Shown: positions 16,715 to 25,553 of the stretch, in pieces
How positions within the stretch are numbered: position 1 is the first letter of the stretch
How the letters are laid out: each line of letters begins with the position of its first letter
Source: JAWRCU01 sp033542235
GTDB lineage: Bacteria; Pseudomonadota; Alphaproteobacteria; Rhizobiales; Rhizobiaceae
DNA: 64,000 bases
NCBI RefSeq assembly: GCF_033542235.1
Contig: NZ_JAWRCU010000005.1
Span: 124,001 to 188,000 of the forward strand
Direction of reading: 5' to 3'
Made by a program: the position numbers and the translations under genes
Notes under the pieces: model-generated
What the model was told of the DNA's origin: nothing
Database searches by the model: none
What the model saw: only the letters and a program-made list of their open reading frames with translations

Positions 16715-17542
16715 ATGCCCGTTACGCGGCTTGCTTTCCTGTCTCTCGCCTTCGTCCCCCTGGCCTTTCCCGATACGGCCTTTGCGGCACGAATGCTCGC
16801 GCCTCACCGGGCAGTTTATGATCTGACGCTCGACCATGCGTCCGACCGCTCCGGCATCACCGGCATCACCGGTCGGATGGTCTACGAGTTCAACGGTTCG
16901 GCCTGCGAGGGCTACACCGTGACCTTCCGCTTCGTGACGAAGATCGACACAGGCGACACGACCAAGCTGACCGACCAGCAGACGACCACCTTCGAGGATG
17001 CCGACGGCAAGGCCTTCAGCTTCGTCACGAAATCCTACCTCGATCAGTCACTCGACAAGGAAATAAGGGGAACCGCCAATCGGGAGGCGAAAGGCCTCAA
17101 GGTGAAGCTCGAGAAACCGGAACAGAAGCACCTGAACCTCGGCTTCGCCCAATTCCCGACCCAGCACCTGATCGACCTGCTGGACAGAGCAGATACTGGC
17201 GAAACATTCTACCAGACCAGCCTTTTCGACGGCTCTGATGACGCCGACCGGGCGATGACGACGACGGTGGTCATCGGCAAGAAGGCCGACGAGCGCAAGA
17301 ACGACCCCGAAGCGCCGGCACTCGCCAGCTTGGAGAAGGACAAGGTCTGGCCAGTCGAAATCGCCTATTTCGACGAGAGCAAGAAGGGCGGCGAGGAGCT
17401 TCCCGAATATCGCATCAGCTTCAAGCTGCACGAGAATGGCATTACGCGGGATCTCGAAATGGATTATGGCGACTTCTCCATGCGGGGCAAGCTCGTGAAT
17501 CTGAAGCTCTTCGACGTCAAGCCTGGTACCTGCAACAAGTAG
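16715..17542 (+). CDS. eipB: cell envelope integrity protein EipB (DUF1849)
   Basis: EipB is a periplasmic beta-spiral protein described in Brucella as needed for envelope integrity; the family is DUF1849. The product has a signal peptide (LAFLSLAFVPLAFPDTAFA) and starts mature sequence with MLAPHRAVYDLTLDHASDRSG. It carries the SACEGY and C-terminal GTCNK cysteines (C64 and C273) that in Brucella EipB form a conserved disulfide. 275 residues fits the family. ATG at 16715 with GGAG 6 bases upstream was chosen over longer upstream frames that only add non-coding DNA. It is divergent from ridA and 38 bases before the acyltransferase gene, so the two may be co-transcribed. Confidence 0.9.
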   Translation: MPVTRLAFLSLAFVPLAFPDTAFAARMLAPHRAVYDLTLDHASDRSGITGITGRMVYEFNGSACEGYTVTFRFVTKIDTGDTTKLTDQQTTTFEDADGKAFSFVTKSYLDQSLDKEIRGTANREAKGLKVKLEKPEQKHLNLGFAQFPTQHLIDLLDRADTGETFYQTSLFDGSDDADRAMTTTVVIGKKADERKNDPEAPALASLEKDKVWPVEIAYFDESKKGGEELPEYRISFKLHENGITRDLEMDYGDFSMRGKLVNLKLFDVKPGTCNK

Positions 17543-17580
17543 CAAGGGCCGCCAAACGGATTGGTTCGCGGACGGGGAAC

Positions 17581-18912
17581 GTGAGCCGGATCGACACCTT
17601 CATCGGACCGCGGCCGAACCAGGCGCTGATCGGCGCCATGACCACGTTCAACCGCGTGTTCATGTTGAAAGGCATTCCGCTGCTGCGAGACCTATGGCCG
17701 CTCAGAAAGGTTCCCCCATTCCGCGGCCTCGCAAATATCCGTCACTTCGATGTTCCGGCTGACGACGAGGCAAGGCTGAAGGCAGTTTGCGGGCGGGGCA
17801 AGGCCACCTTCATTGCGCCCAATCATCCCGAATTCTTCACCGACTGGATGATCGACAAGGAGGTCATCGCCCGGGTGAGCCCGCTCGCCGCCTCATGGGC
17901 GACGCATGCGATCGTAAACGGGACGGGGCCACTCGCGCAGAGATTCTGGCTCGCCAACAATCTGATCGCACAGATTCCCGGCAACGGCACCCCGGCGCGG
18001 GAATTCTCCGAGGCCTGGGCGCTGAAAGGCCACGCAGTACTGCTTCATCCCGAAGGAAGCGTGGGCTGGCATGGCAACCATGTCGCACGGCTGCTGCCTG
18101 GCGCAGTGGAGATGGCTCGGGAGGCGCTCGAACAGGGACGCAGGACCGATTCTGGCTTCGAGGCATGGGTTGCGCCAATCGTCTGGAAGCTCGTTTTCCT
18201 GGAAGATGTCGAGAAGCCGCTGATGGCGGAGTGCGCCTATGTCGAGCGACAATTGAAGCTCGATCCGAGAGCTGGCCGATCGCTGCCTGAACGAGTTTAC
18301 GGAATATACTTGGCACTGCTCGCTCGCCAGGAAGAGCGGTTGGGGATCACTGCGAATCCTTGTGCAGCCTTCGCGGAGCGGCAGGCAGCCATCATTGTCG
18401 AGGCTCGAAGACGGATCGCAGAAATGCTGGAGACCGAGGCCGGCCAGGACGAGGATCAGCTGCTCCGGCTGGCACGGCGCCGCCTTCGTGAAAAGGGTGC
18501 ACTGTCCAAGGAAACGGCGAAGGAACTCAGATCGCTGGCCGAAGCCCTGGCGCGCGTGCGGCGTGTCGGCTCGTTCGCATTTGTCGGCAGGTCTGTCACC
18601 CAGGAAGAGCTCGCCGAGCACCTGAAGCGCATTCGCCACGACTATTGCGCTGGCTCGCTTCGCGACACTCTCAATCGATTCCTGCCGCAGCCGGCAGGCC
18701 CACGCCGTGCCTATATCCGCGTTCCCCAGCCTCTCGCCATCCACGAGTTCTCCGGCTCGGTCGACAACGCCCTCGAGGCGCTTCGCTCGCGCATGCAGGT
18801 CGCGCTCGATGCGATCAATGTCGAGCTCGAAGCCAGAGGGACTTTCCGTCGGTACGCCAATCCGTTCCACCACGCCCAGATCGCCAGCTCTGCAATCGAA
18901 CGGACCGGATAA
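17581..18912 (+). CDS. PlsC-like phospholipid acyltransferase domain protein
   Basis: 443 residues. The N-terminal half has the acyltransferase pattern: FIAPNHPEFFTDWMID (motif I) and VLLHPEGSVGWHG (motif III, PEG). Spacing in motif I is H-x5-D rather than the usual H-x4-D, so catalysis is likely but divergent. The C-terminal half (about 250-443) is helical, rich in Arg/Glu and without a family I can name. No signal peptide is obvious. GTG at 17581 is the start. Downstream of eipB, it may share in envelope lipid modification. Annotation as a 1-acylglycerol-3-phosphate acyltransferase would go further than the evidence. Confidence 0.65.
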   Translation: MSRIDTFIGPRPNQALIGAMTTFNRVFMLKGIPLLRDLWPLRKVPPFRGLANIRHFDVPADDEARLKAVCGRGKATFIAPNHPEFFTDWMIDKEVIARVSPLAASWATHAIVNGTGPLAQRFWLANNLIAQIPGNGTPAREFSEAWALKGHAVLLHPEGSVGWHGNHVARLLPGAVEMAREALEQGRRTDSGFEAWVAPIVWKLVFLEDVEKPLMAECAYVERQLKLDPRAGRSLPERVYGIYLALLARQEERLGITANPCAAFAERQAAIIVEARRRIAEMLETEAGQDEDQLLRLARRRLREKGALSKETAKELRSLAEALARVRRVGSFAFVGRSVTQEELAEHLKRIRHDYCAGSLRDTLNRFLPQPAGPRRAYIRVPQPLAIHEFSGSVDNALEALRSRMQVALDAINVELEARGTFRRYANPFHHAQIASSAIERTG

Positions 18913-18935
18913 TCGGCGCATGCGGCCGTGGCGGC

Positions 18936-18964
18936 TTGCTTTCGGCACGCCGAGCAACTATATG
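18936..18964 (+). promoter_or_regulatory. candidate promoter for rpsB
   Basis: TTGCTT (18936-18941), 17-base spacer, TATATG (18959-18964). About 120 bases of leader separate it from rpsB. The leader has no gene; autoregulation of rpsB by S2 is known in other bacteria but no matching structure was found by eye. Confidence 0.45.
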
Positions 18965-19092
18965 GCCGGCCATTCCACACACGGACTTCGGCTTCTGCTC
19001 GGGAGAAATCCGGCTGATGCCTCCGGTGGCGACCGGGGCTTGAACCCCGCCGTCCAAGGTCCGTGGAGGGTCAACCGGAAAAGGAAACCACT

Positions 19093-19875
19093 ATGGCTCT
19101 GCCTGATTACAGCATGCGCCAGCTATTGGAAGCTGGTGTTCACTTCGGCCACCAGACGCATCGCTGGAACCCGAAAATGGCGCCCTACATCTACGGCGCC
19201 CGCAACAACGTCCACATCATCGACCTGTCGCAGACGGTTCCGCTGCTGCATCAGGCCCTTGTCGCGATTTCCGACACGGTCGCCCGCGGCGGCCGCGTGC
19301 TGTTCGTCGGCACCAAGCGCCAGGCATCCGACATTGTTGCCGATGCTGCGCAGCGCTCTGCCCAATACTACGTCAATTCACGGTGGCTGGGCGGCATGCT
19401 CACCAACTGGAAGACGATCTCCAACTCAATCCAGCGGCTGCGCAAGCTCGATGAGACGCTCGCCGGCGAGGCTCAGGGCCTCACCAAGAAAGAGCGCCTC
19501 AACCTCGACCGTGAGCGCGACAAGCTCAACAAGGCGCTGGGCGGCATCAAGGACATGGGCTCGACGCCTGACCTGATGTTCGTGATCGACACGAACAAGG
19601 AGGCGATCGCCATCCAAGAGGCGAAGCGACTCGGCATCCCGGTCGTGGCGATCATCGATTCCAACTGCGATCCCGACAAGATCGATTACCCGATCCCGGG
19701 CAATGACGACGCCCAGCGCGCGATCGCTCTGTATTGCGACCTGGTCGCCAAGGCAGCGATCGACGGTATCGCTCGTCAGCAGGGCGCGCTCGGCATGGAT
19801 ATCGGCGCTTCGGCGGAAGCCCCGATCGAGCCGGCACTCGATGCGCAACCCGAAGGCGCCGCGCCGGAGGCTTGA
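19093..19875 (+). CDS. rpsB: 30S ribosomal protein S2
   Basis: S2 is a late-assembling protein of the small ribosomal subunit. The sequence is a clear full-length match: MRQLLEAGVHFGHQTHRWNPKM at the start, then HIIDLSQTVPLL, a RWLGGMLTNWKTI segment and PDLMFVIDTNKEAIAIQEAKRLGIPVVAIIDSN. The start ATG at 19093 has AAGGA 7 bases upstream; an in-frame upstream ATG (19063) lies within the leader. The C-terminus (GASAEAPIEPALDAQPEGAAPEA) is an acidic, Ala-rich extension common in alphaproteobacteria. First gene of the rpsB-tsf-pyrH-frr block. Confidence 0.97.
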   Translation: MALPDYSMRQLLEAGVHFGHQTHRWNPKMAPYIYGARNNVHIIDLSQTVPLLHQALVAISDTVARGGRVLFVGTKRQASDIVADAAQRSAQYYVNSRWLGGMLTNWKTISNSIQRLRKLDETLAGEAQGLTKKERLNLDRERDKLNKALGGIKDMGSTPDLMFVIDTNKEAIAIQEAKRLGIPVVAIIDSNCDPDKIDYPIPGNDDAQRAIALYCDLVAKAAIDGIARQQGALGMDIGASAEAPIEPALDAQPEGAAPEA

Positions 19876-19918
19876 TTCGGAAAGCCTTTCTGGCCTCCGG
19901 ATTTCCGCAATAAACCCT

Positions 19919-19964
19919 GACCATGATCCCGAAGCGGGACCCGATTTTCGGAAAGATCATGGTC
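19919..19964. repeat. rhizobial-type palindromic repeat in the rpsB-tsf gap
   Basis: GACCATGATC (19919-19928) and GATCATGGTC (19955-19964) are perfect reverse complements around CCGAAGCGGGACCCGATTTT-like spacer DNA. Near-identical sequences occur, as I recall, many times in intergenic DNA of Mesorhizobium and relatives. Its position within the rpsB-tsf operon leaves the block co-transcribed unless the hairpin stops or processes RNA. Confidence 0.7.
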
Positions 19965-20045
19965 CCCCAAACAAGGCGCGTGACGCCAATAGCAGGCGCA
20001 TCATCGGAACGGTGGTGCGCCAGCCTATTTCGACAAGAGGATCAT

Positions 20046-20969
20046 ATGAGCATTTCGGCTGCACAGGTGAAGGAGCTTCGCGAACTGACCGGCGCGGGCA
20101 TGATGGATTGCAAGGCCGCACTCGCTGAGACCAATGGCGACATGGAAGCCGCGGTCGACTGGCTGCGCAAGAAGGGCATCTCCAAAGCCGACAAGAAGGC
20201 CGGCCGCACGGCGGCCGAAGGTCTGATCGGCATCGATTCGGGGCTGCGCGAGGCTGTTCTCGTCGAGGTCAATTCGGAGACCGACTTCGTTGCCCGCAAC
20301 GATGCTTTCCAGGACATCGTTCGCAGCGTCGCTAAGGTGGCGCTGGCCTTCGGCGGCGACGCCGAGAAGGTCGCCGCGGCGAATTATCCTGGCTCGGACA
20401 AGTCCGTTGCCGAGACGATCAAGGACGCGGTCGGCACCATTGGCGAGAACTTGCATTTCCGTCGCTCGGCAAAGCTTTCGGTCGGCCAGGGCGCCGTCGC
20501 GACCTATATCCATAATGCCGTTGCCGACAATCTCGGCAAGCTCGGCGTGCTGGTCGCGGTCGAGACCTCGGGCAAGGCAGAGGCTGCACATGCAATTGCG
20601 CGTCAGATCGCCATGCACGTCGCGGCCACCAACCCGCTCGCACTGACGCCCGAGGAGCTCGATCCGGCGGTTGTCGAGCGCGAGCGTTCGATCTTCGCGG
20701 AGCAGGCGCGCCAGTCCGGCAAGCCGGAAGCGATCATCGAGAAGATGGTCGAGGGCAGGCTGCGCAAATTCTACGAGGAGGTCGTGCTCCTGAAGCAGTC
20801 CTTCGTGCTCAATCCCGACGTTACCGTCGAGAAGGCACTCAAGGATGCGGAGAAGGAGATCGGCGCGCCGGCGAAGCTCACGGCGTTCCTGCGATTCGCG
20901 CTCGGCGAAGGTATCGAGAAGGAAAAATCCGACTTTGCGGCAGAAGTAGCTGCCGCGGTGAAGAAATAA
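20046..20969 (+). CDS. tsf: translation elongation factor Ts
   Basis: EF-Ts exchanges GDP for GTP on EF-Tu. Key features: N-terminal UBA-like domain AAQVKELRELTGAGMMDCKAAL, then LVEVNSETDFVARNDAF (the TDFVA motif that contacts EF-Tu) and a long C-terminal dimerisation part. 307 residues is normal for the order. The start ATG at 20046 follows AAGAGGATCAT. The frame is open upstream through the palindromic repeat, but that part is not coding. Confidence 0.97.
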   Translation: MSISAAQVKELRELTGAGMMDCKAALAETNGDMEAAVDWLRKKGISKADKKAGRTAAEGLIGIDSGLREAVLVEVNSETDFVARNDAFQDIVRSVAKVALAFGGDAEKVAAANYPGSDKSVAETIKDAVGTIGENLHFRRSAKLSVGQGAVATYIHNAVADNLGKLGVLVAVETSGKAEAAHAIARQIAMHVAATNPLALTPEELDPAVVERERSIFAEQARQSGKPEAIIEKMVEGRLRKFYEEVVLLKQSFVLNPDVTVEKALKDAEKEIGAPAKLTAFLRFALGEGIEKEKSDFAAEVAAAVKK

Positions 20970-20996
20970 CCGCGCTATAAGCAGGTCTGTTCGGGG

Positions 20997-21024
20997 AGGG
21001 CGTCGCGTGACATCGCGGCGCCCT
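20997..21024 (+). terminator. hairpin between tsf and pyrH, weak terminator or attenuator
   Basis: AGGGCGTCGCG (20997-21007) pairs with CGCGGCGCCCT (21014-21024), one G-T wobble, 6-base loop, followed by TTCGTGT. The tail is only partly T-rich, so readthrough into pyrH is expected. Confidence 0.4.
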
Positions 21025-21116
21025 TCGTGTATCGAGCGACGAAAGCTCGGGACCGAACCGCAGCAGCGGCGGCATTCAGTCCCTCCACCAACCTTTTCCG
21101 GCTTCCAGGGGATCGA

Positions 21117-21839
21117 ATGACGATCAAGCCAATCTACCGCCGTGTCCTTTTGAAGGCCTCCGGCGAAGCCTTGATGGGCACCCAGGGTTTCGGCATCGAC
21201 GTCTCGGTTGCGGATCAGATCGCCAGTGACATAGCGGAGGCGAAGGAACTCGGCGTGGATGTCGGCGTGGTCATCGGCGGCGGCAACATCTTTCGCGGGG
21301 TCGCGGTTGCTTCCAAGGGCGGTGACCGCGTTACCGGCGACCACATGGGCATGCTCGGCACCGTCATCAATTCGCTGGCGCTTCGCACCTCACTGGTCAA
21401 GCTCGGCGTCGACGCTGTGGTACTGTCGGCGATTGCCATGCCTGAGATCTGCGAGAGCTTCTCGCAACGACAGGCGACCGCCTACATGGATGCCGGCAAG
21501 GTGGTCATTTTCGCGGGCGGCACCGGCAATCCGTTCTTCACCACCGATTCCGCCGCGGCGCTGAGGGCAGCCGAAATCGGCGCCGACGCGCTTTTCAAGG
21601 GTACGCAGGTCGACGGCGTCTATTCGGCCGACCCGAAGAAGGAGAAAGATGCCGTTCGTTTCGCCCGCATCAGCCATGAGGAGGTGCTGCATCGGGGCCT
21701 AGCCATCATGGATGCCACTGCGATTGCGCTTGCACGTGAAAACAACATTCCGATAATCGTTTACTCAATTCATGAAAAAGGCGGCTTCGGCGCCATTCTG
21801 AAGGGCGGAGGCCACTGCACGGTGGTGGCGGAGCAATAG
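21117..21839 (+). CDS. pyrH: UMP kinase
   Basis: PyrH phosphorylates UMP to UDP, feeding CTP, UDP-sugar and lipid A precursors. The amino acid kinase fold is intact: YRRVLLKASGEALMG (ATP-binding Lys/Ser/Gly), then VVIGGGNIFRG and DHMGMLGTVINSLAL. The base-binding AGGTGNPFFTTDSAAALRAAEIGAD segment and ALFKGTQVDGVYSADPKK follow. 240 residues is typical. ATG at 21117, after GGGGATCGA. Likely part of the tsf-pyrH-frr operon. Confidence 0.97.
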   Translation: MTIKPIYRRVLLKASGEALMGTQGFGIDVSVADQIASDIAEAKELGVDVGVVIGGGNIFRGVAVASKGGDRVTGDHMGMLGTVINSLALRTSLVKLGVDAVVLSAIAMPEICESFSQRQATAYMDAGKVVIFAGGTGNPFFTTDSAAALRAAEIGADALFKGTQVDGVYSADPKKEKDAVRFARISHEEVLHRGLAIMDATAIALARENNIPIIVYSIHEKGGFGAILKGGGHCTVVAEQ

Positions 21840-21894
21840 CGCGACAACCGCTGCTCCAGCCCAATGGCGGGCGAGGACGGGAAGGAGACCTCAA

Positions 21895-22455
21895 GTGACG
21901 AACGGCGTGGATTTCAAGGACCTGCAACGGCGGATGGACGGCGCGATCGCAGCCTTCAAGCACGATATTGCGTCGCTGCGTACTGGACGTGCGTCGAGCA
22001 ACTTGCTCGATCCCATCCATGTCAATGCCTACGGCACGTCGATGCCGATCAACCAAGTGGCGACGGTGACAGTGCCTGAGCCGCGCATGATATCGGTTTC
22101 GGTTTGGGACAAGTCTCTTGTCGGCGCCGTGGATCGGGGTATCCGCGAGGCCAACCTTGGCTTCAATCCCATCGTCGACGGTACGACACTGCGCATCCCT
22201 TTGCCTGAGCTCAACGAGCAGCGGCGCAAGGAATTGGTGAAGATTGCCCATCAATACGCGGAGAATGCACGCGTTTCAGCGCGTCATGTCCGCCGCGACG
22301 GGATGGATCACCTGAAGAAGGCCGAGAAGGACAAGACGATCAACGAGGACGAACTGCGCAGCCAGTCCGACCGCGTGCAGAAAATGACCGACGAGACGAT
22401 TTCGGCAATCGATGTCCTGCTGACGGAAAAGGAAGCCGAAATCATGCAAGTCTGA
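21895..22455 (+). CDS. frr: ribosome recycling factor
   Basis: RRF splits post-termination ribosomes together with EF-G. The 186-residue product has the expected order: RMDGAIAAFKHDIASLRTGRAS, then YGTSMPINQVATVTVPEPRMISV and NLGFNPIVDGTTLRIPLPELNEQRRKEL, with ARVSARHVRRDGMD near the end. The start is GTG at 21895, with AAGGAG about 10 bases upstream; no ATG nearby fits the conserved N-terminus. It sits between pyrH and uppS. Confidence 0.96.
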   Translation: MTNGVDFKDLQRRMDGAIAAFKHDIASLRTGRASSNLLDPIHVNAYGTSMPINQVATVTVPEPRMISVSVWDKSLVGAVDRGIREANLGFNPIVDGTTLRIPLPELNEQRRKELVKIAHQYAENARVSARHVRRDGMDHLKKAEKDKTINEDELRSQSDRVQKMTDETISAIDVLLTEKEAEIMQV

Positions 22456-22493
22456 CGGCTTCCCAACGAAGCCGGACGCCTGAAAGTGAAGGA

Positions 22494-23213
22494 ATGTCGG
22501 ACCCAGCGCATGTAGCTATAATCATGGACGGCAATGGCCGTTGGGCGAAGGCCCGCGGCCTGCCGCGGGTCGCCGGCCATAGAGCCGGCGTGCAGGCTCT
22601 GCGCGCCGCCGTGCGGGCGGCACCCGATCTCGGCATTGAATGGCTGACAGTCTACGCCTTCTCGTCGGAGAACTGGTCGCGGCCGAAATCGGAAGTGACC
22701 GACCTGATGGGGCTGCTCAAACTCTTCATCCGTCGCGACCTTGCAGAACTGCACCAGAACGGCGTCAGGGTTCGCGTGATCGGCGACCGTGACGGGCTCT
22801 CGTCCGATATCAGAGCGCTGCTCGAAGAGGCCGAGGCACTGACGTGTCAAAACCGCAGCCTTAACCTGGTCATCGCCTTCAACTATGGCGGCCGAGACGA
22901 GATTGCGCGCGCGGCCCGCAAGATCGCGCAGGCAGTCGACGCCGGCGTGATTGCGCCGGAAGAGGTGACCCAGGACGCGTTTGCGGAATATCTGGACACG
23001 GCCGGCATGCCGGATCCGGACCTCGTCATTCGCACCAGCGGTGAACTCAGACTATCCAACTTCCTTCCCTGGCAGGCGGCCTACAGCGAGTTCGTGTTCC
23101 TGCCCTGCTACTGGCCCGACTTCAGTCGTAACGAGCTGGTCGAGGCCATCCGCACTTATGCCGGTCGCGACAGACGCTACGGCGGCGTGCCGGCGCGCGA
23201 TGTTGCATTGTGA
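22494..23213 (+). CDS. uppS: isoprenyl transferase (undecaprenyl diphosphate synthase)
   Basis: UppS makes the C55 lipid carrier for peptidoglycan and other wall polymers by cis-condensation of isopentenyl-PP. The signature IIMDGNGRWAKARGLPRVAGH is present near residue 10, and FSSENWSRP and ELRLSNFLPWQAAYSEF later. 239 residues. ATG at 22494 is preceded closely by GTGAAGGA. Its TGA overlaps the cdsA start (GTGA), a translationally coupled pair. Confidence 0.95.
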   Translation: MSDPAHVAIIMDGNGRWAKARGLPRVAGHRAGVQALRAAVRAAPDLGIEWLTVYAFSSENWSRPKSEVTDLMGLLKLFIRRDLAELHQNGVRVRVIGDRDGLSSDIRALLEEAEALTCQNRSLNLVIAFNYGGRDEIARAARKIAQAVDAGVIAPEEVTQDAFAEYLDTAGMPDPDLVIRTSGELRLSNFLPWQAAYSEFVFLPCYWPDFSRNELVEAIRTYAGRDRRYGGVPARDVAL

Positions 23214-24079
23214 GCGCATCTCCTGATCCTGCATCCAGCGATCCTGGAACATCCGGTCGAAAACGTTTGACCAACCTGCAGATTCGTATCCTTTCCGCGA
23301 TCGTGCTCGGCGCTGTAGTGCTGGGTCTCGTCTGGCTGGGGGGCGTGGTTTGCCGTGTGCTAGCGGCCCTGGTCGCCGGTGCGATGTTCTATGAATGGGC
23401 ATCAATGCGACGCGAACCGACGAGCACGGAGCATCACTGGCTCTCGGCGCTCTGCCTCGGTCTAGCCCTCGGCTGTCTCGTTATCGGACTTCAGGCGCGG
23501 GTGCTTTTCCTTGTCGCCGCAGTGGCGATCCTGGTGTCGAGCGCCCACGGATGGGCGCGCGGGCAGGGCCTCTGGAATGCGGCAGGCGTGGCTTACGCTG
23601 CAATCTCCGCCCTCACGCTGGCGCTTATCCGTGGTGACGGCTGGGGGGGACTTCTCCTCATTCTTTTCTTGTTCGCTGTCGTTTGGGCCACCGACGTATT
23701 TGCCTATTTCGTCGGCCGGACGGTCGGCGGTCCGAAGCTCGCGCCATCGATCTCGCCGAGCAAGACCTGGAGCGGTGCTGTCGGCGGCGCGGTCGGGGGG
23801 CTGGCCGGCGGGACGCTTTTTGCCGAACTGACAGGCTGGAGCAATGTCTGGGTCGCAGCCATAGCGCTGGCGCTCGCCGTGATTGCCCAGTTCGGCGATC
23901 TTCTCGAATCGTTTCTGAAGCGCCGACAGGGCGTAAAGGATTCGAGCCAGCTGATCCCGGGCCACGGCGGCTTCCTGGATCGCGTCGACGGGCTTGTCGT
24001 CGCTGCCTGGGCTCTATACGTGATCGGTATGCTGTTCGGCAGTGCCGATAATCCAGCTTCGGGATTGGTTGGTGGCTGA
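23210..24079 (+). CDS. cdsA: phosphatidate cytidylyltransferase
   Basis: CdsA converts phosphatidate and CTP to CDP-diacylglycerol in the inner membrane. The protein has about seven hydrophobic segments and the C-terminal family signature, here read from FAELTGWSNVW to SFLKRRQGVKDSSQLIPGHGGFLDRVDGL with its Lys, Asp and Arg contacts. GTG at 23210 overlaps the uppS stop; 289 residues. It supplies the phospholipid branch beside the lipid A genes downstream. Confidence 0.95.
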   Translation: MSASPDPASSDPGTSGRKRLTNLQIRILSAIVLGAVVLGLVWLGGVVCRVLAALVAGAMFYEWASMRREPTSTEHHWLSALCLGLALGCLVIGLQARVLFLVAAVAILVSSAHGWARGQGLWNAAGVAYAAISALTLALIRGDGWGGLLLILFLFAVVWATDVFAYFVGRTVGGPKLAPSISPSKTWSGAVGGAVGGLAGGTLFAELTGWSNVWVAAIALALAVIAQFGDLLESFLKRRQGVKDSSQLIPGHGGFLDRVDGLVVAAWALYVIGMLFGSADNPASGLVGG

Positions 24080-24196
24080 TAGCCGAAGGGCAGCCTGGTG
24101 CGATTCGTGCTAGAACGGGACACTAGCCACGGATTTGCCGGCATTTGAGCGAAACTGCACGGCTGTAGCAGCCAGTACCAAATTTGAGGACTGCCC

Positions 24197-25336
24197 TTGA
24201 TCGACACGATCGCCTCCATATTCAGCACGAAAGGGCTGCTGATCGGAACGATCGTGCCGTTTCTATTCGTGCTCACCGTGGTCGTGTTCGTCCATGAGAT
24301 GGGCCACTACCTCATAGGTCGCTGGTGCGGCATCGGCGTTACCACCTTCTCTATCGGGTTCGGCCCGGAACTCTTTGGCTTCAATGACAGGCATGGCACG
24401 CGCTGGAAGCTCTGCGCGATTCCGCTTGGCGGCTACGTGAAATTTGTCGGCGATATGAATGCGGTCAGCCAGCCGGATGAGAAGGAAATTGCCCATCTCT
24501 CCGACGAGGAGCGCAAGGTTGCGTTCCATGTCCAGCCGGTCTGGAAACGGGCGCTTACCGTCTTCGCCGGCCCATTCTTCAACTTCGTGCTGACGATCGT
24601 CGTCCTGGCAGTCCTGTTTTCGATCTACGGCAAGGTGATTCTACAGCCGACCGTTGCCCAGATCGTACCCGACAGCCCAGCCGCGGCCGCGGGCATCCTG
24701 CCCGGCGACCGATTCGTCAGCGTCGACGGCCAGCCGGTGGAGAGCTTTACCGATGTGCAGAGGCTGGTGTCCGGCCGCGCCGGCGATTCGATCGTTTTCG
24801 TCATGCTGCGCGATGGCAAGGATGTGGTGCTCACCGCGACGCCGAAGATTACCGAGCAGAAGGACGCGCTGGGCAACACCGTCAAGCTCGGCACCATCGG
24901 CGTCATTACCAACGAACAGGTAGCGCAGCCGCGCTACGTCTCCTTCACCCCGGCCGGAGCCTTCGTCGAAGCCTTGCGCGAGACGGGACACATCGTCGAG
25001 CGCACCGGCCAGTTCATCAAACGCTTCGCTGTCGGCCGCGAGGACAAATGTCAGCTGGGTGGTCCGGTGAAGATCGCCGACATGGCAGGCCGCGCGGCAG
25101 CGCTTGGGTTCCAGTGGCTGGTGCAACTCGTGGCTTTATTGTCTGTCGGAATCGGAATTTTGAACCTGTTACCGATTCCGCCGCTCGACGGCGGCCATCT
25201 CTTGTTCTACGGCATCGAGGCCTTGATAGGCCGTCCAGTCTCCGAACGATTGATGGAGATCGTCTACCGGGCAGGGTTCACGGTCGTTCTCGTCTTTATG
25301 GGATTCGTGTTCTGGAACGACCTGTTTGGCTGTTGA
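24197..25336 (+). CDS. rseP: RIP metalloprotease RseP (site-2 protease)
   Basis: RseP cleaves transmembrane anti-sigma factors and signal peptide remnants in the membrane. Motifs: HEMGH (zinc, H33-E34-H37) in the first segment, then one recognisable PDZ domain about residues 150-215 (TVAQIVPDSPAAAAGILPGDR). The C-terminal LLPIPPLDGGHLLFYGIEAL carries the third zinc ligand. The start is TTG at 24197: GAGGA ends 6 bases before it and the protein N-terminus matches. 379 residues is normal. Followed by bamA in the usual order. Confidence 0.94.
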   Translation: MIDTIASIFSTKGLLIGTIVPFLFVLTVVVFVHEMGHYLIGRWCGIGVTTFSIGFGPELFGFNDRHGTRWKLCAIPLGGYVKFVGDMNAVSQPDEKEIAHLSDEERKVAFHVQPVWKRALTVFAGPFFNFVLTIVVLAVLFSIYGKVILQPTVAQIVPDSPAAAAGILPGDRFVSVDGQPVESFTDVQRLVSGRAGDSIVFVMLRDGKDVVLTATPKITEQKDALGNTVKLGTIGVITNEQVAQPRYVSFTPAGAFVEALRETGHIVERTGQFIKRFAVGREDKCQLGGPVKIADMAGRAAALGFQWLVQLVALLSVGIGILNLLPIPPLDGGHLLFYGIEALIGRPVSERLMEIVYRAGFTVVLVFMGFVFWNDLFGC

Positions 25337-25553
25337 AATTATGAAGAAATTTGGCTTGAGTGCGCATCCGATTGAGAGTGCGTTTACCATGCGGGGGGAT
25401 AGGCGTGACGCGAAAGCCACGCCTCCTGGTTATGTAAACACAAATTAACCGGGAGCCTTGCGTGTAGGGAATTTCCGGATAATACGGTACGAGATTACTC
25501 CGGCCGTCCGGATTTCTCGCCGTGGGGACAACGAGAAAAGGTCTTACAGCCCT

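Noticed and set aside
25401..25450. AGGCGTG/CACGCCT hairpin and GGTTA/TAACC arms between rseP and bamA
   Set aside because: Short stem with 10-base loop and no T-run; no clear role.
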